From Blastococcus sp. TF02A-35 (lineage in GTDB: Bacteria; Actinomycetota; Actinomycetes; Mycobacteriales; Geodermatophilaceae): a stretch of 64,000 nt of DNA. The notes below the pieces were generated by a model. It had not been told where the DNA came from. It did no database searches and saw only the letters and a list, made by a program, of their open reading frames with translations. Where the stretch lies: assembly GCF_004571075.1 (NCBI RefSeq), contig NZ_SPQP01000001.1:1-64000 (forward strand), in the 5' to 3' direction. A program made the translations under genes and the position numbers. Shown here in pieces: positions 52,819 through 60,682 of the stretch (within the stretch, counting starts at the first letter, position 1; every line of letters begins with the position of its first letter).

Positions 52819-55800
52819 TCATGAGATGGTCGAGCCCTCTCCGGCCTCGGCGGCGACGGGGTCGCGGCCGTTGGTGCCGACCTTCCCGGACTGGACACCG
52901 GCCCGGCGGCGGAAGCCCTCGACGAACTCGAGCAGCTCCGACCCGCGCGGACGGCGTCCCGGCAGGATGTCGCAGGAGCTGACCTTCGACTCCTGGATGT
53001 GGGTGTTGGGGTCCATGACGATGCCCAGCAGGTCGTTGGCGGCGTCGCCGGTCGAGATGCCGCTGTAGGACCAGTGGTAGGGCATGCCGATCTGGTGCAC
53101 GACGGTGCCGTCGCGCAGCTTGATCGGCCGGACCCGCTCGGTGACCAGCACCTTCGCCTCGACGGCGGTGCGCGCGCTGACCAGCGTCGCGTACTCGCCG
53201 TTGGACAGGCCCCGCAGCTGGGCGAGCTCCGGGCTGACCTCCACGAAGAACTCCGGCTGGAGCTCGGCGAGGTAGGGCAGCGTGCGGCTCATGCCGCCCG
53301 CGGTGTGGTGCTCGGTGAGCCGGTAGGTGGTCACCTGGAACGGGTAGACCTCGCTGCGCGCGGGGTTCGCCCGGTTCCACGGGCCCTCGATCATCTCCAG
53401 CGTCGGGTTGGCCTGCTGCTTGTACAGACCGTTCTCGACGACGGACTCCGCCGGCTCGTAGTGCGTCGGCAGCGGACCGTCGACGACGCCGGCCGGCGCG
53501 AACAGCCACGCCTTGCCGTCGCCCTGCATGACGAACGGGTCGTTGCCGGCCAGCGCGTCCTGCGCCTTCGCCCCCTCCGGCGGCACGTAGTCCGGGCGCT
53601 TCTTCTTCTCGAAGTCGGGCACGTCGAGACCGGTCCACTCGCCGGCTTCCTCGTCCCAGTACACGTACTTCTTGCGCTCGCTCCACGGCTTGCCGTCGGG
53701 GTCGGCCGAGGCGCGGTTGTAGAGCATCCGGCGGTTGAGCGGCCACGCCCAGCCCCACTCGGAGGCCACCGGGCCCTGCTCCTTGCCGGGCTTGCGCCGG
53801 TCGGCCTGGTTCACACCGTCGGCGTAGACGCCGCAGTAGATCCAGCAGCCACCGCTGGTCGAGCCGTCCTCCTTCATCTGCATGTAGGAGTTCAGCAGCG
53901 CGCCGTCGGGGCCGAAGCCGTTGATCTCGCGCAGCACGGCGTCGGCGCTCGGGTCGGCCGTCTCGCCCTCCACCGGGTAGTCCCAGGTGAGGTCGAGCAG
54001 CGGGCGGTCCCGCGGGTCGGTGGAGCCGGCCAGGCGCTCGCGCAGGATGCGGCCCAGGTGGAAGTAGAACCACAGGTCGCTGCGGGCGTCGTTCGGCGGC
54101 TCGACCGCCTTGTGCCGCCACTGCAGCACCCGCTGGGTCTGCGTGAAGGTGCCTTCCTTCTCCACGTGCGTGGCGGCCGGCATGAAGAAGACCTCGGTGC
54201 CGATCGTGTCGGGGGACATCTCCCCCGTCTCGATCTCCGGGCCCTCCTTCCAGAAGGTCGCCGACTCGATCATCTGCAGGTCGCGCACGACCAGCCAGTC
54301 GAGGTTGGCCAGGCCGAACCGGTTCATCCGGCTGTTCGGGTGGCCGACCGTGGGGTTCTCGCCGACCAGGAAGTAGCCGGAGACCTTCCCCTTGATCATG
54401 TCGGCGATCGTCCGGTACGAGCTGTGGTCGCCGTTGATCTTGGGCAGGTAGTCGAAGCAGAAGTCGTTCTCCGCCGTCGCCTTCTCGCCCCACCAGGCCT
54501 TGAGCAGGCTGACCATGTACGACTTCTTGTTGCCCCAGAAGCCGGCCTTGCCCTCGGCGTCGGCGACGTACTCCTCCAGCGTCGTGTGCTGCATCGCGTG
54601 CGGCATCGGCAGGTAGCCGGGCAGCAGGTTGAACAGCGTGGGGACGTCGGTGGAGCCCTGGATGCTGGCGTGCCCGCGCAGCGCCATGATCCCGCCGCCG
54701 GGGCGGCCGATGTTGCCCAGCAGCGTCTGCAGGATCGAGCAGGTGCGGATGTACTGCGCGCCGACGCTGTGCTGCGTCCAGCCCACCGAGTAGACCCACG
54801 CCGTCGTCCGGTCGCGCTTGCTGTTCTCGGTCACCCACTTCGCGACCTGCTCGAACACCTCCGGCTCGACACCGCAGACCTCGGACACCATCTCCGGGGT
54901 GTAGCGGGCGAAGTGCCGCTTGAGGATCTGGAACACCGACCGCGGGTGCTGCAGCGTCTCGTCCCGCTTGGGCTTGGCCGCTATCGGCGGCCCGCCGCTG
55001 CCGGCGGCCTGCGCACGGTCGGACTTCTTGACGTCGGGGTGCTGGTCGGTCCGCTTCTGCTCCGCGGCCTCGCCGGGCTGGTCGGAACCGGAGTTCGGCG
55101 GCTCCTCCGGCTCGTACTGCCAGCTGGCCTCGTCGTACTGCCGGTTCTCGGCGTCGAAGCCGGAGAACAGGCCGTCGAGGTCCTCGGAGTCGACGTACTC
55201 CTCGCTGACGAGCGCGGCGGCGTTCGTGTAGGCCGCGACGTACTCCTTGAAGTACAGCTCGTTGCTCAGCACGTAGTTGATCAGCCCACCGAGGAACGCG
55301 ATGTCCGTGCCGATGCGCAGGGGCACGTGCAGGTCGGCGATCGCGCTGGTCCGCGTGAAACGCGGGTCGATGTGGATGATCTTGGCGCCGCGCGCCTTGG
55401 CCTCACCGACCCACTGGAAGCCCACGGGGTGGCACTCGGCCATGTTCGAACCCTCGATGACGATGCAGTCGGAGTTCGCGAGGTCTTCCAGGAAGTTCGT
55501 GGCACCGCCACGACCGAACGAGGCACCCAGACCGGGCACCGTCGCAGAGTGCTATATGCGGGCCTGGTTCTCGATCTGCACAGCGCCCAGGGCGCTGTAC
55601 AGCTTCTTCATCAGGTAGTTCTCCTCGTTGTCCAGCGTCGCGCCGCCGAGGCTGGCGAGGCCCATCGTGCGGTTGACCCGCTTGCCGCCGTCCTCCTCCT
55701 GCCAGCCCTTGCGCCGGGCCTCCAGGACGCGGTCGGCGATCATCTCCATCGCCGTGTCGAGGTCCAGGTCCTCCCAGTCCGTCCCGAAGGGACGGCGGTA

Positions 55801-56121
55801 CTTGACCGTGGTGACGCGCGTGGGGCTGGTGACCAGCTGCTTGCTGGCGCTGCCCTTGGGGCACAGGCGCCCGCGGCTGATCGGCGAGTCGGGGTCGCCC
55901 TCGATCTGCGTGATCTTCTCGTCCTGGACGTACACCTTCTGGCCGCATCCCACGGCGCAGTAGGGGCAGACGCTCTTGACGACGCGGTCAGCGGTGGCGG
56001 TGCGCGAGACGACGGACTCGGTGCCCTTGCTGCGGGCGGCCTTGCCACGCCCCAGCGGGTCCGAGCCGGTCAGCTGGCGGTACACCGGCCAGCTATCGAG
56101 CCAGGTCTTCACCCCTGGCAC
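52819..56121 (-). CDS. fdhA: Selenocysteine formate dehydrogenase alpha subunit, UAG-encoded Sec
   Basis: 1100 residues if TAG at 55552-55554 (codon 190) is read as selenocysteine. The enzyme oxidises formate to CO2 at a molybdenum/tungsten bis-MGD centre. N-terminal [4Fe-4S] site: Cys52, Cys55, Cys59 and Cys87 (CPYCAVGCG, RGRLCPKG). ALGAVQIENQARI-Sec-HSATVPGLGASFGRG is the active-site loop, where E. coli FdhF/FdnG have Sec and other homologues Cys. Downstream come GSNMAECHPVGFQWV, STDVPTLFNLLPGYLP, VGENPTVGHPNS and the C-terminal MGD domain (YRLTEHHTAGGMSR). A hydrophilic linker lies at about 337-386. No Tat signal is seen. It ends in TGA and precedes fdhB. Confidence 0.92.
55522..55540 (-). 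promoter_or_regulatory. SECIS-like hairpin in fdhA mRNA
   Basis: On the coding strand GGTGCCC, loop GGTCT, GGGTGCC forms a 7-bp stem (two G-U pairs) 11 nt after the in-frame TAG. The E. coli fdhF SECIS has the same 11-nt spacing from its UGA to the upper stem and the same GGUCU in its SelB-binding loop. Confidence 0.88.
55552..55554 (-). other. In-frame TAG read as selenocysteine
   Basis: The coding strand reads CGC ATA TAG CAC TCT. Both flanks are uninterrupted fdhA homology, and the position aligns with the Sec/Cys of the family. UAG as a Sec codon is documented in Geodermatophilus and Blastococcus. tRNA-Sec, selA, selB and selD are not in this window. Confidence 0.9.
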
Positions 56122-56194
56122 TCTGCCACTCGTTCGCCGCGGTGGCGCGCTGGCGGTCCCCTTGCGTGTCAGGACCGTCCGGAATTACCTGCCC

Positions 56195-57592
56195 TCAGAG
56201 GGGCAGGACCGGGAGGTGCGCCGGCGCCCCGGCCACACCGGGCAGCCGGTACACGTCGCGCCGGCCCTCGTCGGCGGCCCGGTAGGCGTAGCTCACCTGC
56301 TGCCCGCCGGGGAGCGTCACCCGTGCCGCGGTGCCCGCCGGGTCCATGCCCGGGGGCACCTCGGCACCGGCCAGCGCCAGCAGCTGGGGCAGCCTTCCGC
56401 GGGTGACGACCAGCGCGCCCGGCGGCAGCTCCTCGATGGCCGCCACCATGGCCGCGGTCTCCACCAGCGTCGCCCGCCGGTCGGCGCCCACCTCGACCAC
56501 CGACGGCACCAGCAGCCCGGGCAGGAGGCTGCCCGCCACCGCCGCTCCCACGAGCACCGCCAGCTCGGCGCGCACCAGCAGCAGCCCGCCCAGCAGCCAG
56601 GTCATCGCGACCGCGGGCATCAGGTAGCCGGCGTCCACGGGCAGCAGCAGGAAGGCGGCCAGCTGCGCGACGACCGACGTCACCAGGGCCAGGACCCACA
56701 CCCGCGCGTCCCCGGCCGGCACGGGCCGCCCGCGCCGGGCCCAGCGGACGGCGGCGGCCCCGGCGACGACGGCCAGCCCGACCGCGCCGGGCACCCCGGC
56801 AGGGCCGGCGACGAGCAGCCGCACCGTGCGCTCGAGCTGGAAGGGCTCGGTCGCCGCCGTGATAAGCCCCGGCCCGAACGTGGCGAGCGGGACGGCGAAG
56901 AGGGCCAGCGACACCGCCGCGGCGGCGGCGCCCAGGGCCAGGACCCGGCGCAGCGTCCACCACGGGACGAGGAGGACGACCACCAGCACAGCGGTGGCGG
57001 CCGCGGCGCTGCTGGGCCGGAACGCCACGGCCAGGCCGACGAGCACGCCCGCCGGCACCGGGCGCTGCCGCCGCACCGCCAGCAGCGCGCCCCCGAGCGC
57101 GGCCAGCGCCCAGGTGTAGTCCATGAAGGCGGTGCTGTTGACCCACACCACGTTGGTCAGGGCCAGGCCCGCGCCCACCAGCGGCCAGGCCCGCACGCCG
57201 AGGTCGCGGGCGAGGGCGGCGAAGGCCACGACGCCCGCGGCGGTCACCAGCGTGGTTAGGGTGGCGAACACCCACCACGGAAGGGCGTGCAGGGCGAGGG
57301 CGACCGCCTCCATGCCCGGGTAGCCCGGCGGGCGCGACGGCGTGTACGTGCCGCTGTCGGCGGTGATCCGCCCGGCCAGGTAGATCCGCCAGGCGTCGGG
57401 GTCGCGGCCGAGCCCCGCCCCCGGGACGAACGGCAGCCGGGTCAGCACGACGCCGACGGCCAACGCCAGGTAGCCGAGGCGGTGGCGTCGTGCGTCCGGC
57501 GTGCCGCGGGTCAGCTGCCCGGCGTCGCGCTCACGAAGGCGCAAGGCGCCCGGGCCACGCCCCGCCCAGCATCCGGCGCGGCTCCGGCGCAC
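56195..57592 (-). CDS. GT-C type membrane glycosyltransferase (dolichyl-P-mannose-mannosyltransferase-like)
   Basis: Up to 465 residues from GTG 57592. An in-frame TTG at codon 17 is possible, and the start is not certain because the small gene at 57531 overlaps. About ten membrane segments are seen. The first periplasmic loop has the acidic motif GLGRDPDAWRIYLAGRITAD with Pro-Gly-Tyr-Pro-Gly at its end, as in polyprenyl-phosphate-sugar-dependent GT-C enzymes. It probably adds sugars to wall glycans on the outer face. Confidence 0.72.
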   Translation of the reverse strand: MRRSRAGCWAGRGPGALRLRERDAGQLTRGTPDARRHRLGYLALAVGVVLTRLPFVPGAGLGRDPDAWRIYLAGRITADSGTYTPSRPPGYPGMEAVALALHALPWWVFATLTTLVTAAGVVAFAALARDLGVRAWPLVGAGLALTNVVWVNSTAFMDYTWALAALGGALLAVRRQRPVPAGVLVGLAVAFRPSSAAAATAVLVVVLLVPWWTLRRVLALGAAAAAVSLALFAVPLATFGPGLITAATEPFQLERTVRLLVAGPAGVPGAVGLAVVAGAAAVRWARRGRPVPAGDARVWVLALVTSVVAQLAAFLLLPVDAGYLMPAVAMTWLLGGLLLVRAELAVLVGAAVAGSLLPGLLVPSVVEVGADRRATLVETAAMVAAIEELPPGALVVTRGRLPQLLALAGAEVPPGMDPAGTAARVTLPGGQQVSYAYRAADEGRRDVYRLPGVAGAPAHLPVLPL

Positions 57593-57809
57593 GGCCGGAG
57601 GCGGCCAGCCGGACCGCCTGCGCCCGGCGCTCGGCCGACCTGCGCATCAGCACCTGCGCCTGGGCGGAGTCCTCCGTGCGGCGGGCCCGCTCGGCCAGGA
57701 CCTCCGCGGTCTCCAGCAGCAGGGCGACCCTCCGCCTGCGGTCGGGCACTCCCCCGCCGGCCTCGCTGCGGGGTACCGGGAGACGGTCGGACCTCTTGGC
57801 TGAGGGCAT
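57531..57809 (-). CDS. Small Arg/Glu-rich helical protein
   Basis: 92 residues, ATG. The central part (RRRRVALLLETAEVLAERARRTEDSAQAQVLMRRSAERRAQ) is a predicted amphipathic helix; core VALLLETAEVLAERARR. The 3' end overlaps the GT-C gene start by about 60 bp. It has no recognised family, and a weak ribosome site makes it the least certain protein call here. Confidence 0.45.
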   Translation of the reverse strand: MPSAKRSDRLPVPRSEAGGGVPDRRRRVALLLETAEVLAERARRTEDSAQAQVLMRRSAERRAQAVRLAASGRAPEPRRMLGGAWPGRLAPS

Positions 57810-57863
57810 GACGCGATGGTCCTGCGCTCAAGCACTGCGCGCGACTCGGCAGCCGGGGGCGGC

Positions 57864-58649
57864 TCAGAGCTGCGTGGACACCCCCGCCGCGACCAGCGCG
57901 CTGCCGATCCGCTGCGCCAGCGCGGCATGCCCCGCGTCGGTCGGGTACGTGCCGTCCGGCCCGACCAGCGCGGGGTCCGCGCCCTCGAGCCAGCCCTCGT
58001 TGAGCGCGTCGACGAAGGTGGCCCCGACCTCGGCCGAGGTCGTCTGCAGCGCCCGGTTGACGGCGAACACCCCTGCCGGCTTCCGGCCGGGCCAGAAGAC
58101 CCCCACGACCAGCACGCGGGCGTCGGGCAGGGCTGCCCGGAGCTCGCCGAGGGTGCGCCGGACGCCGTCCTGCACCTGCGCGACCGGCGCGTTCACGTCG
58201 TCGTGCCCCCCGGCCACGACCACCACCTCGGGACGGGCCGCGACGATCTCGGGCACCCGGTCGGCGAAGGACTGCGCCTGCTCCCGGCCGGCGGCGAAGC
58301 CCGTACCGCCGACGGCGTAGGAGGTCACGTCCCAGGGGAACTGCTCGGACAGCAGCGCCGGCCAGCGGCTCTCCTCACCCGAGTCCATGGCCGAGCCCGC
58401 GGTGTAGGCGTCCCCGAGCACGGCGATGCGGACGCGCTCCTCGTTCGTCTCCCCCGACTCCGCGGCGGTCCCGGGAGCCGAGGTGGTCGCCCGTGGCGAG
58501 GCCTCCGACGGCGACCCGGCCGCTGTCCGCTCGGCCGGGTCCACGCGTCCCCGGTCGATGGCGACCGGCAGGCCGATGGCGAGGAAGAGGGTGCACACGG
58601 CCATGAGAGCGACCGCCCACCACGGTGGCCGCTCGAAGCCCTGCAGCAT
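57864..58649 (-). CDS. SGNH/GDSL hydrolase-like protein, Ser replaced
   Basis: 261 residues. A membrane anchor (WWAVALMAVCTLFLAIGLPV) is followed by a Thr/Ala/Glu-rich stalk and an SGNH-type domain. Block I reads VLGDAYTAGSAM where GDS is expected (coding GAC GCC), so the nucleophile is Ala. The block III region is VVVAGGHDDVN and block V is DGTYPTDAGHAA, with the Asp/His dyad kept. It may be inactive or a binding protein. It diverges from the c-di-GMP gene at 58757. Confidence 0.72.
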   Translation of the reverse strand: MLQGFERPPWWAVALMAVCTLFLAIGLPVAIDRGRVDPAERTAAGSPSEASPRATTSAPGTAAESGETNEERVRIAVLGDAYTAGSAMDSGEESRWPALLSEQFPWDVTSYAVGGTGFAAGREQAQSFADRVPEIVAARPEVVVVAGGHDDVNAPVAQVQDGVRRTLGELRAALPDARVLVVGVFWPGRKPAGVFAVNRALQTTSAEVGATFVDALNEGWLEGADPALVGPDGTYPTDAGHAALAQRIGSALVAAGVSTQL

Positions 58650-58756
58650 GTGGACGAGATTACGCGACCGAACCGTTCCGACTGCCCGGTGGCCGGGGAC
58701 GACCAGGGTCCCCCGTCCGGGTGACGGATCCGTAACGAGGGCTGCAGCAACGGGCC

Positions 58757-60682
58757 TTGCCTCCCGACAACGATGACGTGACGACCGCCCCCGATCCGGG
58801 GCAGCCCGCGGCTGCAGGCCTGGTCGCGCCCCGCAGTGGGCGCACCGGGCTCCTCGTCGTGCTCTCCTTCGCCGTCGCGCTGGTCGCCGTCGTCCCCGCG
58901 TTCCTGCCCGGGCACCCGCTGCTCCAGGGCCTCAGCGCCCTGCTCGGCCTCGTGCCGATCACCGCGGCGCTCACCGCCGTGTGGCGCCGGTACCAGCGGC
59001 TCACCGGCGACCTGCGCGCCAGCCACGCCGCCTTCCGCACGATCGTGAAGAGCAGCGTCGACCCCGTCGTCATCGTCGGGGGCGACCTGCGCATCACCTT
59101 CGCCTCCCCCGCGATCGCCTCGCTGCTCGACGTCGACCCCGGCTCCCTCAGCGGCCTCCCGCTGGTCGACGCCATCCACCCCGACGACCGCGCCGGCCTG
59201 TTCGGCTCGCTGTCCGCGCCCCCCGGCGAGGGCGGCGAGTTCGCCGTCCGCACGGCTCGGGTGCGCACCCGCGACGGCCAGTGGCGGCTGGTCCAGGCCA
59301 CCGTGCGCGACCTGCGCGCGGACCCGGAGATCGCCGCGCTGGTCCTGTACTGCCGCGACGTCACCGCCCGCGGCCGCGGCGTCGACCCCGAGCTGCTCGA
59401 GCTCTCGCTCGCCGACCCGGTCACCGGGCTGCCCAACCGCACCGCGCTCAGCCGCCGGCTGGCCGCCGTCCAGCGGCAGGTCGCCACCCACCCGGTGGCC
59501 CTGGCCCTGCTCTCGATCGACGGCCTGGCCTCCGCCACCTCCCGCCCGGGGAGCGAGGAGACCGTGCTGCGCGTGCTCACCTCGCGGCTCACCCGCGAGC
59601 TGCGCGGCGAGGACTGGCTGGCCCGCGGCAAGGACGGCGACTTCGTCGTCCTCGTCGACGGCACCGTCTCCGACGCCGAGGTCGTCGCCACGCGGCTGAT
59701 CACCACCCTCGGCTACGTGGCCACCCCCGCCGGCCCGCTCACCGCCACCGCCGGCGTCACCGGCCTGGCCCCCGACATCGACCCCGGCGAGGCCCTGCGC
59801 CGCGCCGACCTCGCCCTCTCCAGCGCCCGCGCCGCCGGCGTCGGCTCCGTGCACCGCTACGACGACGCCCTGCGGATCGCGCAGGACCGGCGCAGCACCC
59901 TCGCCGTCGACCTGGCCGGGGCGCTGGCCCGCGGCGAGCTGCGGCTGGCCTTCCAGCCCGTGGTCGACGTCGTCATGCACCGCACCGTCTCGGTCGAGGC
60001 CCTGCTGCGCTGGCGGCACCCCGAGCTCGGCGACGTCTCCCCCCAGGAGTTCGTGCCGCTGGCCGAGGAGTCGCCCCTGATCACCGAGCTCGGCCGCTGG
60101 GTGCTGTTCGAGGCCTGCGAGACCGTCGCCCGGCGCACCGACGACGAGCTGTCGGTCGCGGTCAACGTCTCCGCGCGGCAGATCCGCAGCGGCGAGCTCG
60201 TCACCGACGTCGTCGCCGCGCTGGAGGCCAGCGGCCTGCCCGCCACGCGGCTGATCGTCGAGATCACCGAGTCAATGCTGCTCGACGCGCACGTCGCCGG
60301 TGACCTGGAGACCCTGCGCGAGCTCGGCGTCCGCGTCGCGCTCGACGACTTCGGCACCGGCTGGTCCTCGCTGGCCTACCTGGTCGGCATGCCGGTCGAC
60401 GTCCTCAAGATGGACCAGCACTTCCTGGCCGACGTCGAGACCGTCCCGCAGCGCCGCGCCCTGTGCCGCGCGGTCCTCCAGCTGGGCGCCAGCCTCGGCC
60501 TGCCCGTCATCGTCGAGGGCGTCACCACCCCCGGCGAGCTGCGGCTCATCCGCGACATGGGCCACCGCTACGTGCAGGGCTACGCGTTCTCCCGCCCGCT
60601 GGAGGTCGACCAGCTCGCCGCCGGTGCGTGGCGCACGGTCCCCGAGCTCGCGGTCGCCACCTCGCCCGAGGTGACGGCATGA
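58757..60682 (+). CDS. PAS-GGDEF-EAL protein, phosphodiesterase-type
   Basis: About 641 residues from TTG 58757 (a GTG at 58778 is possible). Two N-terminal helices (about 30-72) lead to a PAS domain (IVKSSVDPVVIVGGDLRITFAS). The GGDEF region is degenerate: ARGKDGDFVVL replaces GGDEF, though an RxxD-like RGED remains. The EAL domain is complete: VEALLRWRHP, VNVSARQ, IVEITES, ALDDFGTGWSSL, LKMD and VEGV. It should hydrolyse c-di-GMP. The stop overlaps the start of the next gene (ATGA). Confidence 0.88.
   Translation: MPPDNDDVTTAPDPGQPAAAGLVAPRSGRTGLLVVLSFAVALVAVVPAFLPGHPLLQGLSALLGLVPITAALTAVWRRYQRLTGDLRASHAAFRTIVKSSVDPVVIVGGDLRITFASPAIASLLDVDPGSLSGLPLVDAIHPDDRAGLFGSLSAPPGEGGEFAVRTARVRTRDGQWRLVQATVRDLRADPEIAALVLYCRDVTARGRGVDPELLELSLADPVTGLPNRTALSRRLAAVQRQVATHPVALALLSIDGLASATSRPGSEETVLRVLTSRLTRELRGEDWLARGKDGDFVVLVDGTVSDAEVVATRLITTLGYVATPAGPLTATAGVTGLAPDIDPGEALRRADLALSSARAAGVGSVHRYDDALRIAQDRRSTLAVDLAGALARGELRLAFQPVVDVVMHRTVSVEALLRWRHPELGDVSPQEFVPLAEESPLITELGRWVLFEACETVARRTDDELSVAVNVSARQIRSGELVTDVVAALEASGLPATRLIVEITESMLLDAHVAGDLETLRELGVRVALDDFGTGWSSLAYLVGMPVDVLKMDQHFLADVETVPQRRALCRAVLQLGASLGLPVIVEGVTTPGELRLIRDMGHRYVQGYAFSRPLEVDQLAAGAWRTVPELAVATSPEVTA

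Noticed and set aside
55552-55554. TAG as pyrrolysine
   Set aside because: The position is a catalytic Sec/Cys in this family, and the hairpin matches a SECIS. Pyrrolysine has no known role here.
55552-56121. fdhA as a pseudogene, or two separate genes
   Set aside because: Both halves are well conserved, the stop is exactly at the Sec/Cys position, and a SECIS-like hairpin follows at the expected distance.
52999-56406. 1135-codon open frame on the plus strand opposite fdhA
   Set aside because: It is the GC-skewed shadow of fdhA. Its translation is low-complexity Arg/Val/Leu/Asp-rich with no domain, while the opposite strand has clear dehydrogenase motifs.
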